DNA from: JAQUGA01 sp964521105
GTDB lineage: Bacteria > Bacteroidota > Bacteroidia > Bacteroidales > WCHB1-69
Length of the DNA stretch: 8,628 bases
Direction of reading: 5' to 3'
NCBI GenBank assembly: GCA_964521105.1
Contig: CAZFPO010000121.1
Span: forward strand, 1 to 8,628
Position 1 is the stretch's first letter; the number at the start of each line of letters is the position of its first letter. Shown piece by piece: positions 1-6,931 of the stretch. The position numbers and the translations under genes are program-made. The notes under the pieces are model-generated. The model was not told the origin of the DNA and searched no databases. It worked only from the letters and a program-made list of their open reading frames with translations.

Positions 1-825
1 ACGAGCTAAATCAACAACATACGATGAAATATCAGAGGAGGTAATTTCGATATCTGCTTCACAAATTTTCTCATTTTCGGTTTCAACAATTTTATTCCAT
101 AATTCGGCATTAAAATCATTCCAATTCATAAAACCAAAATGTTTACGATAATAACCCGCAGGAACATTTTGCGATATCATGGCTGCTTCAATAGCCAAGG
201 TGCCTGAACCACACATTGGATCATAAAAATCGCACTCTCCTTTCCAATTAGCTAACATAATCATACCCGCAGCTAACACTTCATTTAAATTAGCTTCACC
301 ATGTTTTAAACGATACCCTCTTCTATAAAGTGAATCGCCCGAACTATCGATAAATATACTACATTCATTATCCAAAATGCGAAGTGTAAACCTTATATGC
401 GGTTCGTTTTTATCAACTGATGGACGATCATTATATTTATCTCTATACGAATCAACTATGGCATCTTTGCATAATTGCGAAAGATAAAGCGAATGAGAAA
501 AAAACTCCCCTGAAACAATAGTATCAATTAAAAATGTTTTATGCAAATCCAAGTATTTATCCCAATTAAAAGCATAAAGTTTTTTATACAAATCCTCTTT
601 TTTAAAGGCTTCAAAGTGATAAATTGGTTTTAAAATGGAAATAGCTGTACGACAGCAATAATTTGCCTTATACAATACTTCGTTATCACCCCTAAATGCA
701 ACGGCACGTTTTAACACCTGTGTGTGCTTGGCTCCTATGCTTTTAAGTTCTTCTTCCAACACATATTCGAGCCCCGACATTGTTTTTGCAATCAGTCGGT
801 CTTTATCATCGGGTAAATGTATCAT
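1..825 (-). CDS. THUMP-domain class I SAM-dependent RNA methyltransferase (RlmL/YpsC-like), C-terminus beyond window edge
   Basis: The minus-strand frame is open from an ATG at 825 to the window edge, giving the first 275 residues without a stop. The family makes N2-methylguanosine in 23S rRNA (RlmL N-terminal half, YpsC group), using S-adenosylmethionine in the cytoplasm. The N-terminal part (about 10-160) fits the ferredoxin-like plus THUMP RNA-binding region. The linker has the typical LYRRGYR (167-172) and NEVLAAGMI (181-189). The SAM-binding motif I follows as DPMCGSGT (202-209), and SSDISSYVVDLAR (263-275) is the region of the second acidic motif. The NPPYG-type catalytic motif would lie past the edge; relatives are about 380 residues, so roughly 100 are missing. 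The start is supported by the promoter box at 844-851. The gene is divergent from purD. Family assignment is firm; the exact target base is inferred. Confidence 0.9.
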   Translation of the reverse strand, partial: MIHLPDDKDRLIAKTMSGLEYVLEEELKSIGAKHTQVLKRAVAFRGDNEVLYKANYCCRTAISILKPIYHFEAFKKEDLYKKLYAFNWDKYLDLHKTFLIDTIVSGEFFSHSLYLSQLCKDAIVDSYRDKYNDRPSVDKNEPHIRFTLRILDNECSIFIDSSGDSLYRRGYRLKHGEANLNEVLAAGMIMLANWKGECDFYDPMCGSGTLAIEAAMISQNVPAGYYRKHFGFMNWNDFNAELWNKIVETENEKICEADIEITSSDISSYVVDLAR

Positions 826-843
826 AATTAAAAATTCTAACAG

Positions 844-877
844 CAAAGATAAACATGTTTGCTTACAATTTACCAAA
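844..877 (-). promoter_or_regulatory. Bacteroidetes-type promoter of the RNA methyltransferase gene
   Basis: Read on the minus strand, 851-844 is TATCTTTG, an exact match to the Bacteroidetes -7 consensus TAnnTTTG. A TTTG (877-874) lies 22 bases upstream, at the usual place for the -33 element and at the long end of the usual spacing. The box is 18 bases from the ATG at 825, so the leader is very short. No experimental support. Confidence 0.6.
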
Positions 878-968
878 GCCATTCAATTTTAGCCATGTAG
901 TGTGTATCTTTTTATCAATGAAATATCTAATTTTTGAATGTAAACGAATGCAATAACCATTTTTTTGC

Positions 969-976
969 TACTTTTG
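969..976 (+). promoter_or_regulatory. -7 box of the purD promoter
   Basis: TACTTTTG at 969-976 matches TAnnTTTG exactly and ends 17 bases before the purD ATG. No convincing TTG -33 element is seen 19-22 bases upstream, so the promoter may be weak or helped by an activator. No PurR-like or purine-riboswitch structure is visible in the 168-base divergent gap. Confidence 0.5.
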
Positions 977-993
977 GCTTAAATAATTAAAAC

Positions 994-2271
994 ATGAATG
1001 TATTATTGTTAGGATCAGGGGGACGAGAAAGTGCCTTTGCTTGGAAATTAAATCAAAGCAAATTATTAAACAAATTATATATCGCACCTGGCAATGCTGG
1101 AACAATAAAATACGGCACCAACATTAATTTAAAAGAAACCGAATTTGAAAGTATTGCCGAATTTTGTTTAAAAGCCAAAATAAACATGATAGTGGTTGGT
1201 CCAGAAATACCTTTAGCAAAAGGTATTGTTGACTTTTTTAAGTTAAACCAAAGCTTATCAGATATTTCAATTATTGGACCATCGAAGATAGCCTCTAGCT
1301 TAGAAAGCAGTAAGGACTTTGCTAAAAAGTTTATGAATAAATATAATATTCCAACTGCAAAACATGCCACTTTCGACAAATCAACCTGTGAGGAAGCCAT
1401 TGAATTTTTAAAAAGTATAGCTCCACCTTATGTAATAAAAGCAGACGGTTTAGCAGCTGGAAAGGGCGTGATAATACCCAATACAATAGAAGAAGCAATA
1501 TTTCATGTAAAAAACATTCTTTTAGAAAATATTTTTGGCGAATCGGGAAATAAAGTAGTTATTGAAGAATTTTTAGACGGAATTGAACTTTCGATGTTTA
1601 TTCTTACCGATGGCGAAGAATATTTAATTTTACCAGAAGCCAAAGATTATAAACGAATAGGGATAGGTAATACCGGTATAAATACAGGTGGAATGGGCTC
1701 GATTTCGCCTGTTCCATTTGCCGATAACAATTTTAAAGAAAAAGTAATTCATCAAATTATTAATCCCACCATTAATGGATTAAAATCAGAAAATATTCCT
1801 TACTGTGGTTTTATATTTTTTGGATTAATAAAAGTTGGCGATAACCCCTATGTAATTGAGTATAATGTTAGAATGGGAGATCCGGAAACCGAATCGGTTT
1901 TGCCACGAATAAACAATGATTTATTAGAACTTTTAATTGCAACCAGCAAAAAGCAACTAAACAAACACACCATCGATATCAATCCAAAATCGGCGACAAC
2001 AGTAATGATGGTTTCGGGTGGTTATCCCGAAGAATATGAAAAAGGATTTATCATTGATGGGATTGACCAAACTTCAAATTCATTAATTTTTCATGCTGGT
2101 ACTTCTTTGAATACCGATAACAATATTATCACTTCAGGAGGTAGAGTATTGGCAATTACTTGTATCGATTCCGACTCAAAAGCAGCTTTAAAAAATTGCT
2201 ATAAAATTGCTGAAAAAATTAATTTCAACAACTCATACGTTCGAACTGATATTGGCTTTGATATTTTATAA
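994..2271 (+). CDS. purD: Phosphoribosylamine--glycine ligase (GAR synthetase)
   Basis: The enzyme catalyses the second step of de novo purine synthesis: 5-phosphoribosylamine + glycine + ATP give glycinamide ribonucleotide. It is a cytoplasmic ATP-grasp protein. At 425 residues it has normal full length. The N-domain opens with LLLGSGGRESA (4-14) and PGNAGT (32-37). VVGPEIPLAKG (67-77) follows, then the ATP-grasp core with the glycine-rich loop KADGLAAGKGV (149-159) and EEFLDGIELS (191-200). NTGGMGS (230-236) and the PurD signature RMGDPETE (293-300) carry ATP, metal and substrate contacts. The C-terminal domain ends with SGGRVLAITC (381-390). The ATG at 994 starts at the canonical N-terminus, just after a -7 box. 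It is the first gene of a close group with the membrane protein (6-base gap) and rnhB. No defect is seen. Confidence 0.97.
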   Translation: MNVLLLGSGGRESAFAWKLNQSKLLNKLYIAPGNAGTIKYGTNINLKETEFESIAEFCLKAKINMIVVGPEIPLAKGIVDFFKLNQSLSDISIIGPSKIASSLESSKDFAKKFMNKYNIPTAKHATFDKSTCEEAIEFLKSIAPPYVIKADGLAAGKGVIIPNTIEEAIFHVKNILLENIFGESGNKVVIEEFLDGIELSMFILTDGEEYLILPEAKDYKRIGIGNTGINTGGMGSISPVPFADNNFKEKVIHQIINPTINGLKSENIPYCGFIFFGLIKVGDNPYVIEYNVRMGDPETESVLPRINNDLLELLIATSKKQLNKHTIDINPKSATTVMMVSGGYPEEYEKGFIIDGIDQTSNSLIFHAGTSLNTDNNIITSGGRVLAITCIDSDSKAALKNCYKIAEKINFNNSYVRTDIGFDIL

Positions 2272-2277
2272 TAAATT

Positions 2278-3261
2278 ATGTTTTCACGACTTTTCAAGAA
2301 CGATTGGCCCCTTCAACTACTAGCAATAATTCCTTTTTGGATTTATATTGCTATTTTAATTTTTAATTTTAATTTCCCATCAGTTCCAAACTATGAAATG
2401 TCTCATTTGTACAACTTCATATCTTTTTCGTTAAGTAGTTATCCAATAGTTTCAAAAATAATTATTCTTTCGCTAATATTTTTTCAATCAATCATGGTAT
2501 CGTATATTTTACAATATCACGAACTTATTGATAAAAAATCTTTTGCTCCCTCTTATATTTTCATCTTCCTAATGCTAATTTTCCCCCAACATCTAAGCTT
2601 TTCACCCATTCATTTTGCAAACACATTTTTGATGTTATTTATAAATAAAACTTTAACTACTTTTGATGAAGAAAAAGCCAATAGTTCTTTATTTACATGT
2701 GCTCTTTATGCATCATTAAGCGTATTATTTTTTTTTCCAACCATAATTTTCATTATTCCTCTGTGGATTAGCTTAATCATATTTTCAAATTTCAACATCA
2801 AATCAATAATAGCCACTTTTTTCGGATTAATATTTCCATATTTATATATTTTTACCTACTACTATTTAACCGACACAATAGACAATGTTATGAATTTTTA
2901 TGGAGGCTTTTTCAATAAAACATTATCTTTTTCATTGCCAAATAGCATCGAATTTCGCATAATATTAGGTGTAATGGTCTTAATTTTATTTGCACTCATC
3001 ACAAAACTCACCGTATCTTCAGCCGAAAAATTAATTCGTATTCGTAAAAAAATTCAATTTTTAGATTTTATTTCCTTTTTTGCTGTTGTGAGCATATTAT
3101 TAAGTAGTAAACTTGCTATTCATCAAATTGGATTAATTTTTATCCCTTTTTCTATAATGTTTGCTATTTATCACGAAGCCATTAAAAATAAATTTGTATT
3201 AGAAACATACTGGTGGGCGATGCTAATTTTATGTATAATCGGTAATATCTATTTTTTATAA
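2278..3261 (+). CDS. DUF6427-like polytopic inner-membrane protein of unknown function
   Basis: This 327-residue, very hydrophobic protein has about nine to ten predicted membrane spans, roughly at 13-32, 58-79, 91-103, 110-123, 137-152, 153-170, 177-197, 226-246, 262-280, 281-299 and 310-326. There is no signal peptide, and a positively charged loop lies near 250-260 (KLIRIRKKIQ). The pattern FFFPTIIFIIPLWISLIIF followed by GLIFPYLYIF resembles the Bacteroidetes DUF6427 family as I recall it. In flavobacteria that family commonly sits beside purD, which agrees with the context here. No catalytic motif is visible and no function should be assigned. The ATG is 6 bases after the purD stop, so the two genes are probably cotranscribed and translationally linked; rnhB begins 7 bases downstream. 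Confidence 0.75.
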   Translation: MFSRLFKNDWPLQLLAIIPFWIYIAILIFNFNFPSVPNYEMSHLYNFISFSLSSYPIVSKIIILSLIFFQSIMVSYILQYHELIDKKSFAPSYIFIFLMLIFPQHLSFSPIHFANTFLMLFINKTLTTFDEEKANSSLFTCALYASLSVLFFFPTIIFIIPLWISLIIFSNFNIKSIIATFFGLIFPYLYIFTYYYLTDTIDNVMNFYGGFFNKTLSFSLPNSIEFRIILGVMVLILFALITKLTVSSAEKLIRIRKKIQFLDFISFFAVVSILLSSKLAIHQIGLIFIPFSIMFAIYHEAIKNKFVLETYWWAMLILCIIGNIYFL

Positions 3262-3268
3262 TTGTTGC

Positions 3269-3859
3269 ATGAAACTGTCGTTTTCAAATAATAACATTGA
3301 AGCAGGATGTGACGAAGCAGGCAGAGGATGTTTGGCAGGTCCAGTGTTTGCTGCAGCGGTAATTTTACCAAATAATTTTAATCATCATTTAATTAATGAC
3401 TCAAAAAAGCTTAGTCATACAAAACGACTAGAAGCTCGTGAAATAATTTTAGAATCGGCTTTAGCTTGGAATGTCCAACAAATTGATGCTGAAATTATTG
3501 ACGAAATCAACATACTTAACGCATCTATTTTGGGCATGAATAAATCGGTGGAAAACTTATCCCTTAAACCTGAATTACTATTAATTGATGGAAATCGTTT
3601 TAAAACATCTTTAAATATTCCTTTTCATTGTATTGTTAAAGGCGATGGCATTTATTTGTCCATAGCAGCAGCTTCTATTTTAGCTAAAACTTATCGAGAT
3701 GAATTTATGCAAAAAATAGCCCTTGAATTTCCCGAATATAAATGGGCTAAAAACAAAGGTTATCCCACCAAAGATCATCAGGAAGCAATTTTAAAACATG
3801 GTTTTTCGCCCTATCATCGGAAAAGTTTTCATTTAAAATCTCAATTAAGTCTTTTTTAG
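3269..3859 (+). CDS. rnhB: Ribonuclease HII
   Basis: RNase HII cuts the RNA strand of RNA-DNA hybrids. In particular it nicks 5' to single ribonucleotides misincorporated in DNA, starting ribonucleotide excision repair; it acts in the cytoplasm with Mg or Mn. At 196 residues it is of normal length. The signature DEAGRG gives catalytic D15 and E16. LLIDGNRF gives D107 and IVKGDG gives D126, completing the acidic tetrad, followed by SIAAASILAKTYRD (131-144). GYPT supplies Y165, matching the tyrosine that recognises the ribonucleotide junction in structurally studied homologues. NDSKKLS (43-49) is also a family motif. The ATG lies 7 bases after the membrane-protein stop with no promoter between, so it is probably the last gene of the purD transcript. 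No terminator hairpin is obvious after it. Confidence 0.97.
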   Translation: MKLSFSNNNIEAGCDEAGRGCLAGPVFAAAVILPNNFNHHLINDSKKLSHTKRLEAREIILESALAWNVQQIDAEIIDEINILNASILGMNKSVENLSLKPELLLIDGNRFKTSLNIPFHCIVKGDGIYLSIAAASILAKTYRDEFMQKIALEFPEYKWAKNKGYPTKDHQEAILKHGFSPYHRKSFHLKSQLSLF

Positions 3860-3866
3860 CAATTTA

Positions 3867-3899
3867 ATTGATTCATTTCCATTAAAAATTATATATTTG
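3867..3899 (+). promoter_or_regulatory. Bacteroidetes-type promoter of the small TPR gene
   Basis: TATATTTG at 3892-3899 matches TAnnTTTG exactly. ATTG at 3867-3870 lies 21 bases upstream, the right distance for the -33 element. Transcription should start near 3905, giving a leader of about 25 bases before the ATG at 3930. A possible TTG start at 3897 falls inside the -7 box and is therefore excluded. Confidence 0.65.
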
Positions 3900-3929
3900 T
3901 ATAGTTTTATCGATTTAACTCATAACATT

Positions 3930-4256
3930 ATGAAAAAAATAGTATTATTCATTTTAATCAGCATGTTGACCATTGCAACATACGGTCAAAATCAAGCACG
4001 TAAAACCGCCGAATCGTATAATAAAAGAGGTACTTACCTAATGAGTAAACAAATGTATGCCGAAGCCATTGAAGCTTTTACACATGCCATTGAAACTGAC
4101 AATACATATGGCGAAGCATATTTTAACAGAGCTACCGCCATTCAAAAATCAAATTTAACCTTTGAAACCTTTAGTTATTGCAGCGATTTGAAAAAAGCAG
4201 CCGATTTAGGCAATGTAAACGCGAAAAAAACGAAAGAGAAATCAAATTGTAATTAA
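3930..4256 (+). CDS. Small exported TPR-repeat protein, function unknown
   Basis: The protein has 108 residues. Residues 1-20 form a signal peptide (MKK, a hydrophobic stretch, then ATYGQ), so the product is probably periplasmic. Two tetratricopeptide repeats fill the rest: about 24-57 (SYNKRGTYLMSKQMYAEAIEAF and on) and 61-98, where GEAYFNRATAIQ is followed by CSDLKKAADLGN. The CSDLKKA-x-LG end is typical of small Bacteroidetes TPR proteins. TPRs bind proteins, so a scaffold role is likely, but no partner is evident. Cys84 and Cys107 could form a disulfide. The ATG at 3930 is chosen because it starts the signal peptide and lies just downstream of a good promoter. The gene seems independent of rnhB upstream and of the transketolase pair downstream (61 bases to its chosen start). 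Confidence 0.8.
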   Translation: MKKIVLFILISMLTIATYGQNQARKTAESYNKRGTYLMSKQMYAEAIEAFTHAIETDNTYGEAYFNRATAIQKSNLTFETFSYCSDLKKAADLGNVNAKKTKEKSNCN

Positions 4257-4281
4257 ATTTATTAATACTTAAATGCTTATG

Positions 4282-4306
4282 TCAATTCATCATCACGATG
4301 AATTGA
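4282..4306. repeat. Perfect 10-bp inverted repeat (hairpin) between the TPR gene and the transketolase pair
   Basis: TCAATTCATC (4282-4291) and GATGAATTGA (4297-4306) are perfect reverse complements around a 5-base loop. The element begins 26 bases after the TPR stop and ends 12 bases before the ATG at 4318. It could be an AT-rich terminator of the TPR gene (ATACTTTT follows, a poor U-tract), an operator, or a leader hairpin of the transketolase mRNA. If translation began at 4273 the repeat would be coding, encoding an odd SIHHHDELI stretch, which argues for the 4318 start. Confidence 0.55.
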
Positions 4307-4317
4307 TACTTTTCACT

Positions 4318-5136
4318 ATGAATACAAATAAACTAAAAAAAATTGCGACTACGATTCGGCTTGACATTGTTGAAATGCTCACCGAAGCAGGCTCCGGTCA
4401 TTTGGGTGGTTCATTGGGTTTAACCGATATCTTTACCTTTTTATATTTTGAAGCCATGAATCACCGCCCACATAATCCAGAATGGGAAGGTCGAGATAAA
4501 TTAGTTTTGTCAATTGGTCACGTTGCTCCCGTTTTATATGCTACATTAGCCAACGCTGGCTATTTCGACAGGTCAGAACTCAAAACACTTCGGAAATTTC
4601 AATCACGTTTACAAGGTCATCCATCTTTGGAATCGGGTTTGCCAGGAATTGAAACATCTTCTGGCTCCTTGGGTCAAGGCTTGGGAATAGCTGTTGGAAT
4701 GGCTTTGGCAAACATAATGGATAAAAAACAGAGTCGAATTTACTGCATTATGGGTGATGGCGAATTACAAGAAGGCTCGGTATGGGAATCAGCTATGAGT
4801 GCGGCTCATTATCAATTAAACAACATTACGGCTATTATCGACAGAAATAATTGTCAAATTGACGGGAAAACAAGTTCGGTTATGAACATCGAACCACTTG
4901 CCGATAAATGGAAATCGTTTGGTTGGCATGTTGAAGAGTGTGATGGACACGATTTTTCAGATTTATTGCAGACGCATCAAAATTGTCTTCAAATTTCAAA
5001 TCAACCATCGGTTATTATTGCCAAAACCAAGATGGGAAAAGGTATTCCCGAAATTGAAGATAATTATTTGTGGCATGGCAAAGTTCCAAGCATCGAACAA
5101 AGCAAAAAGTTCAAAGAAATCCTATTAAAGCCATGA
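4318..5136 (+). CDS. Transketolase, N-terminal subunit (thiamine diphosphate-binding)
   Basis: This is the first half of a split transketolase, which moves two-carbon ketol units in the non-oxidative pentose phosphate pathway. From the ATG at 4318 it has 272 residues. It shows GSGHLGGSLG (25-34, His28), SIGHVAP (65-71, His68), GHPSLESGLPGIE (100-112, His101) and the ThDP/metal motif MGDGE (145-149) followed by DRNN (175-178). LWHGKVP (251-257) holds His253. These match the substrate- and cofactor-binding histidines and GDG...N motif of full-length enzymes. The ATG at 4273 would add 15 residues (MLMSIHHHDELILFT) not typical of the family and would span a perfect inverted repeat, so 4318 is preferred. 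Its TGA overlaps the ATG of the second subunit. No clear promoter is seen; TACTTTTC at 4307-4314 is one base off the -7 consensus but too close to the start. Confidence 0.93.
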   Translation: MNTNKLKKIATTIRLDIVEMLTEAGSGHLGGSLGLTDIFTFLYFEAMNHRPHNPEWEGRDKLVLSIGHVAPVLYATLANAGYFDRSELKTLRKFQSRLQGHPSLESGLPGIETSSGSLGQGLGIAVGMALANIMDKKQSRIYCIMGDGELQEGSVWESAMSAAHYQLNNITAIIDRNNCQIDGKTSSVMNIEPLADKWKSFGWHVEECDGHDFSDLLQTHQNCLQISNQPSVIIAKTKMGKGIPEIEDNYLWHGKVPSIEQSKKFKEILLKP

Positions 5137-6092
5137 ATTACAAAATAAAACAACTCAAGCCAGGCCGATTTGGTTTTGGAGAAGGTGTATTAGAAGCTGC
5201 TAAAGCTAATTCCAATATCATAGGATTGGGAGCTGACATTACCTCTTCGGTTTCATTAAATTTTTTCAGCGAACATTTCCCCAATCGTTTTTACTCAATT
5301 GGAATCGCCGAACAAAATTGCATTAGTATTGCTGCCGGATTGGCTTTAAGCGGAAAAATTCCTGTTTTTTCATCGTATGGAGTATTTGCAGCATTAAGAA
5401 CAACCGATCAAATTAGGGTTTCGATTTGCTATAATAATCTTCACGTTATTATTGGAGGAGCTCATGCAGGGATTTCAGTTGGACCCGATGGGGCAACGCA
5501 TCAAGCCCTTGAGGACATTGCCATCATGAGGTCATTACCAAACATGACGGTTCTTTCTCCTTGCGATGCCACCCAAGCTAAACAATTAACTATGGCAGCT
5601 TTTGAATCTTGTAAAGGACCTGTTTATATTCGTTTTGGCAGAGATGCTGTACCCGATTTTATGACTGAAGAAATTCCTTTTGAAATTGGAAAAGGTCAAA
5701 CTTTAGTAGATGGAAATGACATTACGATAATTGCCACAGGTCATTTAGTTTGGGAAGCTATTAAAGCAGCCGAAATTCTTAAAAACAAAGGAATTCATTC
5801 TCGAGTAATTAACGTTCACACGATTAAGCCAATTGATAAGGAAATTATAATTAAAGCAGCAAAAGAAACCAATGCAATTATCACTTGCGAGGAACATCAA
5901 ATTGATGGTGGTTTAGGAAGTGCTGTTGCCGAAGTAGTTGTAAAAAATCATCCCGTAAAAATGGATTTTATTGGAATGAATAATTGTTTCGGACAATCGG
6001 GCACACCAACCGAATTAATGGAATTTTATGGATTAACCGCTGAAAATATTGTAAATAGGGTTTTAAAATTCCTTGACAAAAGCACTAAATAG
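5133..6092 (+). CDS. Transketolase, C-terminal subunit (pyrimidine-binding and C-terminal domains)
   Basis: This is the second half of the split transketolase, 319 residues, with a Transket_pyr domain (about 8-175) and a transketolase C-terminal domain (about 190-310). IGIAEQN (56-62) supplies Glu60, the glutamate that activates the ThDP aminopyrimidine ring. SSYGVFAALRTTDQIR (80-95), GPDGATHQALEDIA (117-130, His123) and RFGRD (167-171) follow, then the EEHQIDGGLGSAVAE region (253-267). Together with the upstream subunit this makes a complete active site; the pair probably forms a heterotetramer. The ATG at 5133 overlaps the preceding TGA as ATGA, so the subunits are translationally coupled and made in equal amounts. 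An in-frame ATG at 5070 would extend it 21 residues into the upstream gene with a non-family, lysine-rich stretch, and is rejected. Confidence 0.94.
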   Translation: MNYKIKQLKPGRFGFGEGVLEAAKANSNIIGLGADITSSVSLNFFSEHFPNRFYSIGIAEQNCISIAAGLALSGKIPVFSSYGVFAALRTTDQIRVSICYNNLHVIIGGAHAGISVGPDGATHQALEDIAIMRSLPNMTVLSPCDATQAKQLTMAAFESCKGPVYIRFGRDAVPDFMTEEIPFEIGKGQTLVDGNDITIIATGHLVWEAIKAAEILKNKGIHSRVINVHTIKPIDKEIIIKAAKETNAIITCEEHQIDGGLGSAVAEVVVKNHPVKMDFIGMNNCFGQSGTPTELMEFYGLTAENIVNRVLKFLDKSTK

Positions 6093-6189
6093 GCTAACTT
6101 GTCAATAACAGATTGTCCATAGCAATCCTACTTCGACATAAAGTCGGGTTACAACTATACTCAAACCAATATTTGTTTTCAATTTACTA

Positions 6190-6220
6190 TTGACTTTTAT
6201 AGGTTTTTTTTGTATTTTTG
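6190..6220 (+). promoter_or_regulatory. Strong Bacteroidetes-type promoter of the toxin-antitoxin operon
   Basis: TTG at 6190-6192 and TATTTTTG at 6213-6220 are separated by 20 bases and match the -33 and -7 elements exactly. The expected transcription start is near 6226. A 10-bp palindrome, TAAATATTTA (6223-6232), covers that start and could be the site where the antitoxin represses its own operon. That part is inference, since such AT palindromes also arise by chance here. A TTG start at 6218 lies in the -7 box and is excluded. Confidence 0.7.
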
Positions 6221-6244
6221 CATAAATATTTAAAATTTACAATC

Positions 6245-6445
6245 ATGGTTTATCTAAGAATAAAAGATAATACACCGGCAGCAAAAAAAATGTTAGAGTA
6301 TTTAAAAATCATGCCTTATGTAGAGATCATCGAAAAGGATGACATTCCTAATGAAAAAACATTAAATGCGATACAAGAGGCTGAAAAAGGAAAATTGAAA
6401 AAATTCAAAACAGTAAAGGATTTGATGAAAAGTCTAAACGATTAG
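6245..6445 (+). CDS. RelB/DinJ-like type II antitoxin
   Basis: The small protein of 66 residues lies directly upstream of a YafQ-like toxin gene. The N-terminal half (MVYLRIKDNTPAAKKMLEYLK) would carry the dimerisation and DNA-binding part. The C-terminal part, PNEKTLNAIQEAEKGKLKKFKTVKDLMKSLND, has the N-x-x-T-x-x-A-I-x-E-A-x-x-G-K pattern with closing LMKxLN common to antitoxins of RelE-superfamily toxins, where it wraps around the toxin. It neutralises the toxin by direct binding and usually represses the operon. The ATG at 6245 follows the promoter by 24 bases. The stop is 2 bases before the toxin ATG. The frame is intact although the toxin is broken. Identification rests on gene order and motif; the precise antitoxin subfamily is uncertain. 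Confidence 0.85.
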   Translation: MVYLRIKDNTPAAKKMLEYLKIMPYVEIIEKDDIPNEKTLNAIQEAEKGKLKKFKTVKDLMKSLND

Positions 6446-6447
6446 CA

Positions 6448-6726
6448 ATGTATGAAATAAAAAGTACTGGACAATTCAAAAAGGATTTCAAATTGATTTC
6501 AAGAAAGAATTATAATTTAAATAAATTAGAAACATTATTGAATCTCCTTATTATGGAAGATAAATTACCTTCAAAATATAAGGAACACCCATTAAAAAAT
6601 AATTTCAAAGACTACTTTGACTGCCATATTGAGCCTGATTGATTATTAATTTATAAAAGAGATGATACCGAAAAGTCCATTTCTTTAGTAAGAACTGGAA
6701 CTCATTCAGATATTTTCGGAAAATAA
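6448..6726 (+). pseudogene. YafQ-like mRNA interferase toxin, inactivated by an in-frame TGA
   Basis: The YafQ family (RelE superfamily) comprises ribosome-dependent mRNA endonucleases. The first 64 codons read as a good family member: MYEIKSTGQFKKDFKL, then KYKEHPLKNNFKDYFDCHIEPD. Codon 65 (6640-6642) is TGA, exactly where the family has a conserved Trp after HIEPD (TGG). The frame continues unbroken as LLIYKRDDTEKSISLVRTG, then THSDIFGK, to TAA at 6724-6726. The reconstructed length, 92 residues, equals that of E. coli YafQ. By that alignment H47, H60 and D64 (YafQ H50, H63, D67) survive. The residues matching W68, H87 and F91 (W65, H86, F90), plus the arginine of RTG, are lost. A 64-residue product should be nontoxic. 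A sequencing error at one base remains possible. Confidence 0.9.
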
Positions 6727-6825
6727 ACCAATTTCTCACCGCATTATTCCAATTATTCTGATTCCCTGATTATTAAACTGCTTGATATTTATTCTCATCT
6801 TAGAACATAATGAAATTGGCGAACT

Positions 6826-6853
6826 CTAAACTCTTAAATCTAAACTCTTAAAT
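6826..6853. repeat. 14-bp tandem repeat, two copies
   Basis: CTAAACTCTTAAAT occurs twice head to tail (6826-6839 and 6840-6853). Degenerate AAACTC and AAACTT words continue to about 6925. Simple AT-rich intergenic repeats of this type are common in Bacteroidetes; no function is evident. Confidence 0.75.
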
Positions 6854-6931
6854 CTCATAACCGCTTAGGCGAACTCGAAACCCGAAACAATAAACTCGAA
6901 ACATTAAACTTGAATCTCTTAACTCTTCTTT

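Noticed and set aside
826..993. Purine riboswitch or purine operator before purD
   Set aside because: No conserved riboswitch core or clear operator palindrome is visible, and the gap is filled by two divergent promoter boxes.
1053..1400. Minus-strand open frame of 115 codons
   Set aside because: It lies wholly inside purD, antisense, and its residues show no family pattern; purD is certain here.
4898..5128. Plus-strand open frame of 76 codons in another frame
   Set aside because: It lies inside the transketolase N-terminal subunit gene, whose motifs are complete; lysine-rich shadow translation.
6131..6149. Possible terminator hairpin after the transketolase pair (TTCGAC / GTCGGG)
   Set aside because: Only four Watson-Crick pairs plus wobbles and no following T-run; too weak to call.
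6640..6642. TGA as recoded Trp or selenocysteine in the toxin
   Set aside because: TGA ends the transketolase N subunit at 5134-5136 and TGG is used for Trp throughout. The family has Trp, not Cys or Sec, at this site, and no selenocysteine insertion-type hairpin was recognised. A nonsense mutation is simpler.
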